Source: Mycolicibacterium sp. HK-90
GTDB lineage: Bacteria; Actinomycetota; Actinomycetes; Mycobacteriales; Mycobacteriaceae
Reading direction: 5' to 3'
Length of the DNA: 64,000 bases
Assembly: GCF_030486405.1 (NCBI RefSeq)
Contig: NZ_CP129613.1
Span: forward strand, 2,418,001-2,482,000
Shown here: in pieces, positions 26,896 through 36,585 of the stretch
Layout: every line of letters starts with the position of its first letter
Position numbering within the stretch: the stretch's first letter is position 1
Position numbers and translations under genes: made by a program
Notes under the pieces: model-generated
What the model was told of the DNA's origin: nothing
The model's database searches: none
Seen by the model: only the letters and a program-made list of their open reading frames with translations

Positions 26896-27774
26896 ATGAC
26901 CCGGGCGGTCATAGACCTGCCGTCAGGCCCGGTTTCCTACCTGAGCTGGGTTCCCGACCAACCGGCCGCCACCGTCGTGTTGCTGCACGGCGGGGGAGTG
27001 GACAACGCATCGTTGTCGTGGGGCGGCATCGGCCCGCGGCTCGCCCAGGCGGGCTATCGCGTCGTCGCGCCGGATCATCCCGGCTACGGCCACAGCGCCC
27101 CGGCGCGATTGCCGGTGACGCAGGAGCGCCTGGTCGCCTACGTGGGGGAGTTGGTCGACGCACTCGGCTTGGAGCGCTACGCGATCGGCGGTCTGTCGCT
27201 CGGCGGGGGCATGACCATCGGCCATGTGCTGGACCGGCCGGAGCGGGTCACGGGCGCGATGCTGCTGGGCAGCTACGGCATCATGCCGCGGCTGTCGGAC
27301 GGACCGCTGTCCGGCGTGCGGCAACTCCTCACCTGGGCCACGGTGCGCACCGGCCTGCTGGGGGCGGCCACCCGGTGGGTGGGCACCAATCGCCGGGCGA
27401 TGGTGCGCAGCATGCAGGCCCTGATCACCGACCCCACTGCGCTGACCGACGCGTTGATCGACGAGATCATGGCGGCGGCAGGCCAAAAGGACGGGTTCGT
27501 CGCGTTCGAACAATGGCAACGCGACCAGGTCGGGTGGAACCGGCAGCGTACGGACTACACCGGACGGCTGGCCTCGTTTCCCCGACCGGCGCTCGTCGTA
27601 CACGGTGAATGCGACCCGGGCGTGCCGGTGGCCCGTGCCCGTGCGGCTGCTGCCCTGATTCCCGACTCGAAACTGAAAATCGTTGCGGGGGCCGGTCATT
27701 GGGTGCAGCGTGACCGGCCCGACATCGTGCTCGACGCGATGACCGAGTTCCTGAGCGGCCTCGCGGAGAGTTAA
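26896..27774 (+). CDS. Alpha/beta hydrolase
   Basis: The 292-residue protein has the alpha/beta hydrolase features: oxyanion-hole motif LLHGGGVDN, VAPDHPGYGHS, nucleophile elbow GLSLGGG (Ser), the acid in VHGECDPGVPV and the final His in AGAGHWVQRD. GAGAGG precedes the start. Its TAA overlaps the TAA of the convergent LLM gene in TTAA. The substrate is unknown. Confidence 0.87.
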   Translation: MTRAVIDLPSGPVSYLSWVPDQPAATVVLLHGGGVDNASLSWGGIGPRLAQAGYRVVAPDHPGYGHSAPARLPVTQERLVAYVGELVDALGLERYAIGGLSLGGGMTIGHVLDRPERVTGAMLLGSYGIMPRLSDGPLSGVRQLLTWATVRTGLLGAATRWVGTNRRAMVRSMQALITDPTALTDALIDEIMAAAGQKDGFVAFEQWQRDQVGWNRQRTDYTGRLASFPRPALVVHGECDPGVPVARARAAAALIPDSKLKIVAGAGHWVQRDRPDIVLDAMTEFLSGLAES

Positions 27775-28736
27775 CGCACCAGCTTGATCACCTCGGCCAG
27801 GTGCGGCAGTGCCGATTCGCGGCCCGGCCAGGCGTCGAACGCCGTCCAGTAGCTGATCCCGAACCGGCGCTGCCGGTCCACCAGCGCCTCGGCCATCTGC
27901 TCGTAGCTGCCGAACAGTGCGAACGGGGATCGCAGCAGCAGGTCAGCCGATGCGCCCAACGGTTCGGCCAGCTCGGCGGCCGCGGCCGCGGGATCGTCGG
28001 TGTGGACCACGAATTGCAGTAACGCGTTCAGTTCGATGCCGTCGAACCGGTCATCGGCGGCCGCGCGGACGACGGCGATCCGGTCGAGCAGGCCGCTGGC
28101 ATCGAAGTGGGTGAGCCGTACTTCGGTGGCGTCGTGGTTGTGGCTGAAACCCGCCAGTCCGGCGATGTCGGCGGCCCGGCCGGCCAGTTGCAGAACCCGC
28201 GTGCCGTTGCCGCCGATGAGCAGCGGCACCTTCACTCCCGGCGGTGCGACGAGAGCCCCGGCCTCCGCGCGCACACAGAAGTGCGCGCCGTCGACATCCA
28301 CCGGCTCACCGGCCAGCAGCGGGCGGATCACGTCCACCGACTCGACCAGCCGGTCCACCCGGGTGCCACCCGGATCGAATTTCAGTCCGGCGGCGTCGTA
28401 TTCGGACTTCATGTGGCCCGCACCCAGGCCCAACTCGAACCGGCCACCCGACAACGACGCCACGGTCACGGTCTCGCGGGCGGTCTCGACGGGGTGGCGC
28501 AGATCGTTGTTGAGCACCAGCGTCCCGGTACGCAGGCGCGACGTGACGGCACAGGCGGTGGCCGCGCCGCTGAACGGCGCGACGGTGGGCGCCAGATGGT
28601 CGGGAATGGTCAGCACATCGAACCCGGATGCTTCGACGGTGACCGCGAAATCGGCGAATTCCGCACCGCGCGGCAACGCGGTGTGCAGGCCGAATCGCAT
28701 GGGCCGGTTGCGGTGGGATTGCGACGCGACGGTCAT
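27771..28736 (-). CDS. LLM-class F420-dependent oxidoreductase
   Basis: The protein has about 321 residues of luciferase-like monooxygenase fold: MRFGLHTALP near the start, TIPDHLAPTVAP, GTLVLNNDLRHPVETARE, SGGRFELGLGAG and a late VPLLIGGNG. It is most like the mycobacterial subfamily annotated as TIGR03621, which uses coenzyme F420. The start could be 28736 or the later ATG at 28700. The gene lies after a small membrane protein on the same strand. Confidence 0.85.
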   Translation of the reverse strand: MTVASQSHRNRPMRFGLHTALPRGAEFADFAVTVEASGFDVLTIPDHLAPTVAPFSGAATACAVTSRLRTGTLVLNNDLRHPVETARETVTVASLSGGRFELGLGAGHMKSEYDAAGLKFDPGGTRVDRLVESVDVIRPLLAGEPVDVDGAHFCVRAEAGALVAPPGVKVPLLIGGNGTRVLQLAGRAADIAGLAGFSHNHDATEVRLTHFDASGLLDRIAVVRAAADDRFDGIELNALLQFVVHTDDPAAAAAELAEPLGASADLLLRSPFALFGSYEQMAEALVDRQRRFGISYWTAFDAWPGRESALPHLAEVIKLVR

Positions 28737-28785
28737 GGTTCCGACAGTAGGGCGCTCGCCGCGCAGTGAGTATGCGCGAACCTGT

Positions 28786-29127
28786 TTAGCCGGTACTCGT
28801 CGTGCCGATTCTGGCTCGGCGCTTGTCGTCCAGGTACGCGACCGCCCCCCCGAACACGAACAGCACGCCGGCGAACAACAGGATTCCGCCGAAGCTGGCC
28901 AGATGGAAGCCTTCCTCGCGGTTTCGTGACCGCTGCTCGTCGTAGTCATACAGATATGCCGAGCTTCGAACGACGTTGCGGCACTGATCTCCCCGGTTCA
29001 TCACCCAGTCGCCGCAGGTCACATCGGTGCCGAAGGCCAGCTCCAACCCGGGAATGGCCAGTGCCAGGCCGACACCGAAACACACCACGGTGCAGATCGA
29101 CCCAAAGATCCATCGCGCCTTGCTCAC
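28786..29127 (-). CDS. Small membrane protein of unknown function
   Basis: The protein has about 113 residues and two hydrophobic segments, WIFGSICTVVCFGVGLALAI at the N-terminus and FGGILLFAGVLFVFGGAVAY near the C-terminus. The loop between holds two cysteines (TCGDWVMNRGDQC) that could form an extracytoplasmic disulfide. The GTG start at 29127 has GGGGGAAGG upstream; a longer frame reaches 29178. I do not recognise a family. Confidence 0.65.
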   Translation of the reverse strand: MSKARWIFGSICTVVCFGVGLALAIPGLELAFGTDVTCGDWVMNRGDQCRNVVRSSAYLYDYDEQRSRNREEGFHLASFGGILLFAGVLFVFGGAVAYLDDKRRARIGTTSTG

Positions 29128-29227
29128 CTGTTCGCCTTCCCCCGAGACCAGGGATGAGGCTAACGGCAACCTCGACACGGCATCAGCACCAAATTCCAGA
29201 CAGCGGCGCAGTCAGAATGTGTGTCGG

Positions 29228-29725
29228 TCAACCACCCAGCGGCTTGAGCCGGATCGGTGTCTCGGCCAGCAGACCGAGCGGGTCCACATAGTCGGCCCGT
29301 GCCGCCGCACCCCACATCGCACCCCAGTGCAGGCAGGCGGCCGCCGGGCAGCCGGGATGGCCGGCCAGCAGGGTGCCGATCACCTGCCCGGCCGTGACGG
29401 TCTGTCCGGGCCGGACCGCGGCCTGCACCGGTTCGTAGCTGGTGCGCAATCCACCCGGGTGGGCGACGGAGACCACCGGACGGCCCGCCAGCATGCCGGC
29501 GAACACCACGGTGCCCGGACCCGCGGCATAGATGGATTCTTGAGGCGCCGCCGCCAGGTCGACACCACGATGACCGCGGTTCCAGTTGGGGGAGGGTGCA
29601 TCGAATTGCCTGGTCACCGCCGGTCGCGGAGACACCGGCCACTGCATCCGGGAGCTCTCGGCGTGGGCGGGCAGCGGCCACAGCCCCATGACACTCAGCA
29701 GCAGCGCCGCCGCGGCACACCTCAT
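29228..29725 (-). CDS. Secreted M23-family peptidase (Rv2891-like)
   Basis: The protein has about 165 residues with a signal peptide ending PLPAHA. A lysostaphin-like M23 domain follows: GHRGVDLAA (first zinc ligands), GTVVFAGMLAGRPVVSVAHP, and ACLHWGAMW with the LHW variant of the usual HxH. M23 enzymes cut peptidoglycan cross-bridges or act as LytM-type regulators. Its place directly before rpsB, divergently, matches Rv2891 in M. tuberculosis. Confidence 0.85.
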   Translation of the reverse strand: MRCAAAALLLSVMGLWPLPAHAESSRMQWPVSPRPAVTRQFDAPSPNWNRGHRGVDLAAAPQESIYAAGPGTVVFAGMLAGRPVVSVAHPGGLRTSYEPVQAAVRPGQTVTAGQVIGTLLAGHPGCPAAACLHWGAMWGAAARADYVDPLGLLAETPIRLKPLGG

Positions 29726-30023
29726 CACTTGAGTCCAGCGTCAATCCGGGCCGGCCGAAAGCCCCGAAACCCGCATCTGTGGATGAATGGGCCGGTTTGC
29801 CGCGTGGTAAGAGCACGCCTGCGCAGCGTGTAAACTTCTACCCGCAGCTCGCTGAGCGGGCTGACTTCGCGTGTCTGCGCATCGACCGCCTCACTGGGGT
29901 CGTATCCGGATGCCGGCGGTCCTGAACTGGGGTTTCTCAGAGCAGGTCCGGCAACCGGCAGGCACCAGGGCCCGGCATCACCTGACGCTGGGCGACAACC
30001 GACAACTAAAGGACATGGCCAAC
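29726..30023 (+). promoter_or_regulatory. Long upstream region of rpsB-tsf
   Basis: About 300 bp separate the divergent peptidase gene from rpsB. A candidate -10 TAAACT is at 29831-29836, with no convincing -35. If used it gives a leader of about 180 nt. The leader would hold a hairpin CCCGC/GCGGG at 29841-29860. S2 leaders in several bacteria are autoregulatory, but no known S2-binding fold could be recognised here. The ribosome binding site AAAGGA is at 30008-30013. Confidence 0.35.
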
Positions 30024-30854
30024 ATGGCTGTTGTAACAATGAAGCAGCTGCTGGACAGCGGCGCCCACTTCGGGCATCAGACCCGTCGTTGGAACCCCAA
30101 GATGAAGCGGTTCATCTTCACCGACCGCAACGGCATCTACATCATCGACCTGCAGCAGACGCTGACCTACATCGACAAGGCGTACGAGTTCGTCAAGGAA
30201 ACCGTCGCCCACGGTGGCAGCGTTCTGTTCGTCGGCACCAAGAAGCAGGCGCAGGAATCGATCGCCGAAGAGGCGACCCGCGTCGGCATGCCCTACGTGA
30301 ACCAGCGCTGGCTGGGCGGCATGCTCACCAACTTCTCCACCGTGCACAAGCGCCTGCAGCGCCTCAAGGAGCTCGAGGCCATGGAGCAGACCGGTGGCTT
30401 CGAGGGCCGCACCAAGAAGGAAATCCTCATGCTCACGCGTGAGAAGAACAAGCTTGAGCGCAGCCTCGGCGGTATCAGGGACATGCAGAAGGTGCCCTCG
30501 GCCATCTGGGTCGTCGACACCAACAAGGAGCACATCGCCGTCGGCGAGGCCCGCAAGCTGAATATCCCCGTCATCGCGATCCTCGACACCAACTGCGATC
30601 CCGACGTCGTGGATTACCCGATCCCGGGCAACGACGACGCGATCCGTTCGGCTGCCCTGCTGACCAAGGTCGTCGCCTCCGCGGTGGCCGAGGGCCTGCA
30701 GGCCCGCGCCGGCCAGGGTGCCGGTGAGAAGCAGGACGCCGAGGGTGCAGAGCCGCTCGCCGAGTGGGAGCAGGAGCTGCTTGCCGGTGCGACCGCTGGA
30801 ACCGCCGAGGGCGATGCCGGCGCCGCACCCGAAACATCCACTGACGCTTCTTGA
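30024..30854 (+). CDS. rpsB: 30S ribosomal protein S2
   Basis: The 276-residue protein begins [20 protein letters not shown] and carries the S2 signatures ([51 protein letters not shown]) with an acidic Ala-rich C-terminus. The start at 30024 matches mycobacterial S2; the ATG at 30015 would lie too close to AAAGGA. It is followed by tsf after 28 bp. Confidence 0.98.
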   Translation: MAVVTMKQLLDSGAHFGHQTRRWNPKMKRFIFTDRNGIYIIDLQQTLTYIDKAYEFVKETVAHGGSVLFVGTKKQAQESIAEEATRVGMPYVNQRWLGGMLTNFSTVHKRLQRLKELEAMEQTGGFEGRTKKEILMLTREKNKLERSLGGIRDMQKVPSAIWVVDTNKEHIAVGEARKLNIPVIAILDTNCDPDVVDYPIPGNDDAIRSAALLTKVVASAVAEGLQARAGQGAGEKQDAEGAEPLAEWEQELLAGATAGTAEGDAGAAPETSTDAS

Positions 30855-30882
30855 TTTCTTCAGTCCAAGGAGGGCTGCTTAC

Positions 30883-31710
30883 ATGGCTAACTACACCGCT
30901 GCCGACGTCAAGCGACTGCGGGAGCTGACCGGTGCCGGCATGCTCGACTCGAAGAACGCTCTGGTCGAGGCCGGCGGCGACTTCGACAAGGCTGTTGAGC
31001 TGCTCCGTATCAAGGGCGCCAAGGACGTCGGCAAGCGCGCTGAGCGGGCTACCGCCGAGGGTCTGGTCGCGGCCAAGGACGGCGCGCTGATCGAGCTGAA
31101 CTCCGAGACCGACTTCGTCGCGAAGAACGCCGAGTTCCAGGAGCTCGCCGACCAGGTCGTCGCGGCGGCTGCCGCGGCGAACGCCGGCGACGTGGATGCG
31201 CTCAAGGGCGCCACGATCGGCGACACCACGGTCGAGCAGGCCATCGCCGACCTCTCGGCCAAGATCGGCGAGAAGCTGGAGCTGCGTCGGGCCGCCTACT
31301 TCGACGGCACGGTCGAGACCTACCTGCACAAGCGTGCCGCGGACCTGCCGCCGGCCGTGGGTGTGCTGGTCGAGTACCAGGCCGGCGACGCGGCGAAGGG
31401 CAAGGAGGCCGCTCACGCGGTCGCCCTGCAGATCGCCGCGCTCAAGGCCCGCTACCTCACCCGTGAGGACGTGCCCGAGGACATCGTCGCCAACGAGCGG
31501 CGCATCGCCGAGGAGACCGCGAAGGAAGAGGGCAAGCCCGAGCAGGCGCTGCCCAAGATCGTCGAGGGTCGCGTCACCGGTTACTACAAGGACGTCGTCC
31601 TGTTGGATCAGCCGTCGGTGTCCGACAACAAGAAGACCGTCAAGGCGCTGCTGGACGAGGCCGGCGTCACCGTGACCCGCTTCGTGCGGTTCGAGGTCGG
31701 CCAGGCCTAG
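30883..31710 (+). CDS. tsf: Elongation factor Ts
   Basis: The 275-residue protein begins with the UBA-like domain ([27 protein letters not shown]). It has the EF-Ts signature with TDFVAKN ([19 protein letters not shown]) and dimerisation repeats after it. It exchanges GDP on EF-Tu. AAGGAGGG precedes the ATG. A strong terminator follows. Confidence 0.98.
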   Translation: MANYTAADVKRLRELTGAGMLDSKNALVEAGGDFDKAVELLRIKGAKDVGKRAERATAEGLVAAKDGALIELNSETDFVAKNAEFQELADQVVAAAAAANAGDVDALKGATIGDTTVEQAIADLSAKIGEKLELRRAAYFDGTVETYLHKRAADLPPAVGVLVEYQAGDAAKGKEAAHAVALQIAALKARYLTREDVPEDIVANERRIAEETAKEEGKPEQALPKIVEGRVTGYYKDVVLLDQPSVSDNKKTVKALLDEAGVTVTRFVRFEVGQA

Positions 31711-31752
31711 CCACAGCAGAAGACTCGAGCGGTGTAACCCACCGCTCGCCGC

Positions 31753-31793
31753 AAAACCCCGCGCATCCGGCGATCCCGGAAGCGCGGGGTTTT
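31753..31793. terminator. Strong bidirectional terminator after tsf
   Basis: A perfect 12-bp inverted repeat AAAACCCCGCGC/GCGCGGGGTTTT encloses a 17-base loop. The T-run downstream and the A-run upstream make it an intrinsic terminator in both directions. Confidence 0.9.
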
Positions 31794-31886
31794 GTTCATT
31801 CCCGCACCGACCGCGTGTCGTCCGTCGACCCGAGGTTTTTGCCGACGCAGGGGTTTGACGGGTACGAATAGGTGTTGGAGGTCAAC

Positions 31887-32741
31887 ATGCGCGTAGGTGT
31901 GGTGTTTCCACAGACGGAGCTCGGCGGAGATGCCGGAGCCGTGCGTGCCTATGGCCAGCGCGTCGAAGAACTGGGCTTCACCCACATCCTGGCCTATGAC
32001 CACGTCGTCGGGGCCGATCCCGCCGTGCACCGGGACTGGTCGGGGCCCTATGACCTGTACACCACGTTTCACGAGCCGATGGTGATGTTCGGCTACTTGG
32101 CCGCGGTCACCTCGCTGGAACTGGTGACCGGTGTGCTGATCCTGCCGCAGCGCCAGGCGGTGCTCGTGGCCAAACAGGCCGCCGAGGTCGACCTGCTCAG
32201 CGGCGGACGACTGCGCCTGGGCGTCGGCCTGGGCTGGAACGCGGTCGAGTACGAGGCGCTCGGCGAGGAATTCGGCAATCGCGGGAAGCGGTCCGAGGAG
32301 CAGGTCGAACTGATGCGACGGCTGTGGACCGAATCGTCGGTCACTTTCGAGGGCCGCCACCATCAGGTGACCGGAGCCGGCTTGGCGCCGTTGCCGGTTC
32401 AGCGGCCGATCCCGGTGTGGTTCGGCGGCGCCTCGGCGCGCGCCCTCGAGCGGGCCGGGCGGCTCGGTGACGGGTGGTTCCCGATGGTCGGGCCGGGGGC
32501 CGAACTCGACGACGCGCGGGCGCGGGTCGAGCGGGCGGCCGTCGCCGCCGAGCGCGATCCGGCCGGCCTCGGGATGGAGGGTCGGGTGACCTGGGCCGGG
32601 GATCCGGACAAGGCCGCAGCCGATATCACCGCGTGGGCCGAAGCGGGCGCCACGCATGTCACGGTGAACACCATGGGGGCCGGTCTGCGGACGGTCGACG
32701 AGCACCTGGCCGCACTGCAGAGTGTGGCTCGTACCCTGTGA
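31887..32741 (+). CDS. LLM-class F420-dependent oxidoreductase
   Basis: The 284-residue luciferase-like protein begins MRVGVVFPQTELGGDAGAVR. It has HILAYDHVVGAD, GVLILPQRQAVLVAKQAAEV, SGGRLRLGVGLGWNAVEYEA and IPVWFGGAS, as in the F420-dependent mycobacterial group. The ATG at 31887 has TTGGAGG at ideal spacing. It lies alone between the tsf terminator and the amidase gene. Confidence 0.88.
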   Translation: MRVGVVFPQTELGGDAGAVRAYGQRVEELGFTHILAYDHVVGADPAVHRDWSGPYDLYTTFHEPMVMFGYLAAVTSLELVTGVLILPQRQAVLVAKQAAEVDLLSGGRLRLGVGLGWNAVEYEALGEEFGNRGKRSEEQVELMRRLWTESSVTFEGRHHQVTGAGLAPLPVQRPIPVWFGGASARALERAGRLGDGWFPMVGPGAELDDARARVERAAVAAERDPAGLGMEGRVTWAGDPDKAAADITAWAEAGATHVTVNTMGAGLRTVDEHLAALQSVARTL

Positions 32742-32764
32742 GGGCCGCTTGCTAGCGTCGCAGC

Positions 32765-34249
32765 ATGAGTAGCGGTCCGCGCTCGGCGCGCAAGTCCCCG
32801 GCCCGGTGTAACGCGTTCGCCGACGACGCCCTCGGCGAGCACGATGCCGTCGGCCTGGTGGAGGAATTGCGGGCGGGCCGGGTATCGGCCGCCGACCTGA
32901 TCGAGGCCGCCGTGGCGCGGCTCGAGGCGGTGAATCCCACGCTCAACGGGCTGGCGTTCGAGGCCTTCGACCGGGCCCACGCCCGCGGTGCCGCCCCGAG
33001 TCCGTACGGCGGGTTCTTCGATGGCGTACCTACGTTCGTCAAGGACAACGTCGCCGTCGCGGGCATGCCGACCATGCGCGGCACCGATGCGTGGGAATCG
33101 AAGGCGGAGGCGTCCAACGGTGACTTCGCCCGCGCCTACCTGGCCACCGGGCTGGTGCCGCTTGGCAAGACCCGGCTCTCGGAGTTCGGCTTCAGCGCTT
33201 CGTGCGAGCACCCGCGGCTCGGCCCGGTGCGCAATCCGTGGAATCCGGCCTACACCGCGGGTGCCTCGTCATCGGGTTCGGGGGCATTCGTCGCATCCGG
33301 CGTGGTGCCCATCGCACATGCCAACGACGGGGGCGGATCGATCCGGATCCCCGCGGCCTGCAACGGGCTGGTCGGACTCAAACCGACTCGCGGCCGGCTG
33401 CCGCAGGACAAGGATCTGCGGGTGATGCCGCTGCGGATCGTCTCCGACGGGGTGCTCACCCGATCGGTGCGGGACACCGCAGCGCTCTACCGTGAGATGG
33501 AGCGGGTGTACCGCAACCCCAAGTTGCCGCCGATCGGTGATGTCAGCCGGCCCGGCAAGCAGCGTCTGCGCATCGCGGTGTGCACCCAGTCCGTCGTGCA
33601 CGATGCCGGCCCGGAGATGACCGAGCTGACCCACAAGACCGCGGCGCTGCTCGAGGAACTCGGTCACCAGATCACCGTGATCGGCAACCCGGTCCCGGCC
33701 CGGTTCAAGGACGACTTCCTGCTGTACTGGTCGTTTCTGGCATATGCGACGGTGCGTGGTGGCAAGCGCTCGTTCGGGCCGACTTTCGACCGGGACAAGC
33801 TCGACAACCTCACGCTCGGACTGGAGCGGCTGGCCTCGCGCAACCTGCACCGGGTGCCGTCGGCGATCGCCCGGCTGGCCCGGTCGCGGCGCATCACCGA
33901 GCGGCTCTCCAGCAGCTATGACGCCGTGCTCATGCCCACCCTGGCCGAGCCCACCCTGGAGGTCGGCCGGCTGGACCCGACCGCCGATTACGAGCAGATC
34001 ATCGACCGCCTGCTCGGCTGGGTGGCGTTCACACCCCTGCAGAACGCGACCGGAGATCCGGCGATCTCGCTGCCGCTGGCCCAGACGGCGTCCGGGCTCC
34101 CGGCGGGCATGATGCTCTCGGCGACCCGTGGCCGCGAAGCGCTGCTGCTGGAACTGGCCTACGAGCTCGAGGCGGCCAGGCCCTGGCCGCGCATTCAGGA
34201 CCCCGCTCCGGCCGCCCCACGCAAACGGGCGCGAAAGGTCGTGAACTGA
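32765..34249 (+). CDS. Amidase-signature family protein
   Basis: The 494-residue amidase has the Ser-cisSer-Lys triad: Lys in VPTFVKDNVAVAGMP, and the two serines in AGASSSGSGAFVASGVVPIA followed by GGSIRIPAACNGLVGLKPTR. It is the positional homologue of the M. tuberculosis amidase Rv2888c next to rpsB-tsf. The substrate is unknown. The C-terminus is basic and proline-rich. Confidence 0.92.
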   Translation: MSSGPRSARKSPARCNAFADDALGEHDAVGLVEELRAGRVSAADLIEAAVARLEAVNPTLNGLAFEAFDRAHARGAAPSPYGGFFDGVPTFVKDNVAVAGMPTMRGTDAWESKAEASNGDFARAYLATGLVPLGKTRLSEFGFSASCEHPRLGPVRNPWNPAYTAGASSSGSGAFVASGVVPIAHANDGGGSIRIPAACNGLVGLKPTRGRLPQDKDLRVMPLRIVSDGVLTRSVRDTAALYREMERVYRNPKLPPIGDVSRPGKQRLRIAVCTQSVVHDAGPEMTELTHKTAALLEELGHQITVIGNPVPARFKDDFLLYWSFLAYATVRGGKRSFGPTFDRDKLDNLTLGLERLASRNLHRVPSAIARLARSRRITERLSSSYDAVLMPTLAEPTLEVGRLDPTADYEQIIDRLLGWVAFTPLQNATGDPAISLPLAQTASGLPAGMMLSATRGREALLLELAYELEAARPWPRIQDPAPAAPRKRARKVVN

Positions 34250-34350
34250 ACCGGGGTTGGGGCGGGCGGACGGTTTTGCTCAAGTGTTGCGCTCGGGGAC
34301 GTCCGCGGGATCTTATGATTGCCGGCAGTGTCACTGTTGCGGGGGTGTGA

Positions 34351-34926
34351 ATGACGTCTGGGCCGAACGACCCGAACTACTCGATGAGTTACGACCCGCT
34401 GGGTCAAGAACGAGGGTCGATACGTTGGCAGGACCCGAACACCGCCACGCCTCGGCCTCCGACCGTGGCCGAGGCGCGCCAGCGGGACAAGGCCCAGAAG
34501 GCACGTGAGGCAGCCGCGCAGTTCGCCGCGCTGCAGGAACAGAAGGCCCGTGAGCGGTCCGCCAGGAACGGCAAGATCCTGATGGGCTCGGTGGCCGTGG
34601 TCGGTGTCGTCGGGGTGGTCGCACTGGGCTACCACCTGCTGCACAAGGAGGAGATCGCGGCGAGCTGCGTCAAGGACGGCACCAACGAGGTCGTCCCCGA
34701 CTCGTACTGCTCCAGCGGTCACAGCAGCTCGGGCGGCACCTTCATCTACCTCGGTTCGCCGTACCGGTACTACTACGGCGGAAACAACGGCGGAGTGGGC
34801 ACCATTGCCCGGGGCGGGACCATCGAACAACCCAAGGGCACCACGGCCAAGACCAAGTCGGGGACATCGATCTCCCGGGGCGGATTCGGCTCGTCGTCGA
34901 GCTACGGCGGAAGCTCGGGCAGCTGA
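34351..34926 (+). CDS. YgiB/DUF1190-like single-pass membrane protein
   Basis: The 191-residue protein has a charged cytoplasmic N-terminus, one membrane helix (ILMGSVAVVGVVGVVALGYH, about 72-92), two close cysteines (SCVKDGTNEVVPDSYC) and a Gly/Ser-rich tail with RGGFG. E. coli YgiB/YjfM (DUF1190) proteins have the same layout and a conserved RGGFG-type end, and are likewise encoded beside a glutathionylspermidine-synthase-like ATP-grasp gene. That gene follows here without a gap. The match is by memory and weak outside the tail, so the family call is tentative. Confidence 0.6.
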   Translation: MTSGPNDPNYSMSYDPLGQERGSIRWQDPNTATPRPPTVAEARQRDKAQKAREAAAQFAALQEQKARERSARNGKILMGSVAVVGVVGVVALGYHLLHKEEIAASCVKDGTNEVVPDSYCSSGHSSSGGTFIYLGSPYRYYYGGNNGGVGTIARGGTIEQPKGTTAKTKSGTSISRGGFGSSSSYGGSSGS

Positions 34927-36090
34927 ATGCGCCGTCAACGCAGTTCCCCGCGAGCCGGCTGGGAACAGATCGTCGCCGACCAGGGGATGTGCTTCGGGAC
35001 TCCGGCACGGGACGCGACCGGCGCCGACCGCCCGTACTGGGACGAATCGGTGCACTACGTCTTCGACATGGACGAGGTGCTGTCGATCGAGGCCTCCGTC
35101 GAGGTACTGCACTCGATGTGCCTGGAGGCCGTCGAGCACGTCGTGCTGACCGGGCGCTACCGCGACTTCGGGCTTCCCGAATGGAGCTGGGAACACATCG
35201 AGAAGTCTTGGCGGCGCAGCGATCCGCACCTGTACGGCCGCTTCGATCTGCGCTACGACGGCAGCAGGCCACCGGTGCTGCTGGAGTACAACGCGGACAC
35301 CCCGACCACCCTGCTGGAGGCGGCGATCCTGCAGTGGCACTGGAAGACCGACGTCTTCCCGGCCGACGATCAATGGAACTCGTTGCACGAGAAGCTGGTT
35401 GCCCGCTGGGTTGAGATCAGGGACCGCCTTCCGGGGGCAGAGACCTACTTCACCTGGTCGGGGGCCGAGCTCAGTGGTGAGGATCACGTGACCGTGGCCT
35501 ATCTGCAGGAGTGCGCGGCCGAGGCCGGCCTGCGGACGGTGGGCCTGGCTATCGAGGACATCGGGTTCGACCACGACCTCGATCGGTTCGTCGACCTCGA
35601 GGAAGCCCCGATGTCGTCGATCTTCAAGCTCTACCCGTGGGAGTGGATGCTCGACGACGATTTCGGTCGCCGAGCTGTCGAGCAGATGCCGGCCACCATG
35701 TGGGTCGAGCCGCTGTGGAAGACGCTGCTGAGCAACAAGGCAATACTGGCGGTGCTGTGGGAGATGTATCCCGGGCATCCGAACCTGTTGCCCGCCTACG
35801 TCGACGACCCGCACGAGCTGACCGACTACGTGCGTAAACCCAAACTGGGGCGTGAGGGCGCCAATATCACGATCGTGGGCGCGGGGTTCGAGACCGAGAC
35901 CGGCGGCGTATACGGCGAAGAGGGCTACGTGTACCAGTTGCTCGATCCGCTACCGCAATTCGACGATATGCGTCCCGCGCTGGGTGCCTGGATCGTCGGC
36001 GACGAGTCCGCCGGGCTCGGGATCCGCGAGACCTCCGGTCTCGTCACCGACAACGGCGCTGCCTTTGTGCCACACCGCATCCCGCTGTGA
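34927..36090 (+). CDS. Glutathionylspermidine synthase-like ATP-grasp protein (YgiC/YjfC family)
   Basis: The 387-residue protein has the conserved GSP-synthase blocks: PYWDESVHYVF near the N-terminus, RFDLRYDG, LLEYNADTPTTLLEAA, SSIFKLYPWEWM, EPLWKTLLSNKAILAVLWEM, HPNLLPAY and KPKLGREGANI. There is no N-terminal amidase domain, as in YgiC/YjfC. These enzymes are thought to ligate an amine to a peptide carboxylate; mycobacteria do not make glutathione, so the true substrate is open. The ATG follows the TGA of the YgiB-like gene directly. Confidence 0.88.
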   Translation: MRRQRSSPRAGWEQIVADQGMCFGTPARDATGADRPYWDESVHYVFDMDEVLSIEASVEVLHSMCLEAVEHVVLTGRYRDFGLPEWSWEHIEKSWRRSDPHLYGRFDLRYDGSRPPVLLEYNADTPTTLLEAAILQWHWKTDVFPADDQWNSLHEKLVARWVEIRDRLPGAETYFTWSGAELSGEDHVTVAYLQECAAEAGLRTVGLAIEDIGFDHDLDRFVDLEEAPMSSIFKLYPWEWMLDDDFGRRAVEQMPATMWVEPLWKTLLSNKAILAVLWEMYPGHPNLLPAYVDDPHELTDYVRKPKLGREGANITIVGAGFETETGGVYGEEGYVYQLLDPLPQFDDMRPALGAWIVGDESAGLGIRETSGLVTDNGAAFVPHRIPL

Positions 36091-36107
36091 CCGGAAGGAA
36101 TAACCCT

Positions 36108-36563
36108 ATGACAACCACACTGGTTGCGCTCGACTCCGATTACTGGTCGGTTCTCGGCCACGGGGTCTCGGCGATCGTGCTGTACACGATTGTCGGTGTG
36201 GCGCTGATGGTCCTGGGATTTTACGTGATCGACTGGACGACGCCCGGGCCGTTGCGGACCTTGGTGCGGGCCGGCCGACCCAATGCTGCCGCGGTGACGG
36301 CCTCCGGCGTGCTGTCGATGGCATTCATCATCGTGCTCGCCATCTACGCCTCGTCGGGAGACCTCATCCAGGGTCTCATCATGACGCTGGTGTTCGGACT
36401 CTTGGGCATTGCGGCCCAGGCGTTCTCGGTACGGCTGATCGGCGCGATCAAGGGTATCGACATCGGCATGGTGCTGGCCTCCGAGCGGTTCACGCCCCAG
36501 GTCCTGGTCGTGACGGCCTCTTACCTGGCGTTCGGGCTGATCGTCGCCGCGGCAATCCTCTAG
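36108..36563 (+). CDS. DUF350 membrane protein (YjfL-like)
   Basis: The protein has about 151 residues and four membrane segments (GVSAIVLYTIVGVALMVLGF, ASGVLSMAFIIVLAIYAS, GLIMTLVFGLLGIAAQAF, VVTASYLAFGLIVAAAIL), the DUF350 pattern. ATG at 36108 has GGAAGGAA upstream. DUF350 genes commonly accompany the GSP-like ATP-grasp gene, as in the E. coli yjf cluster. With the two preceding genes it forms an envelope-associated trio of unknown role. Confidence 0.8.
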   Translation: MTTTLVALDSDYWSVLGHGVSAIVLYTIVGVALMVLGFYVIDWTTPGPLRTLVRAGRPNAAAVTASGVLSMAFIIVLAIYASSGDLIQGLIMTLVFGLLGIAAQAFSVRLIGAIKGIDIGMVLASERFTPQVLVVTASYLAFGLIVAAAIL

Positions 36564-36585
36564 TTTCCGCTCGCGCCAGGGGGCG

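Noticed and set aside
29841..29860. Riboswitch or known S2 leader motif before rpsB
   Set aside because: Only one short hairpin is clear; no recognised fold could be matched by eye.
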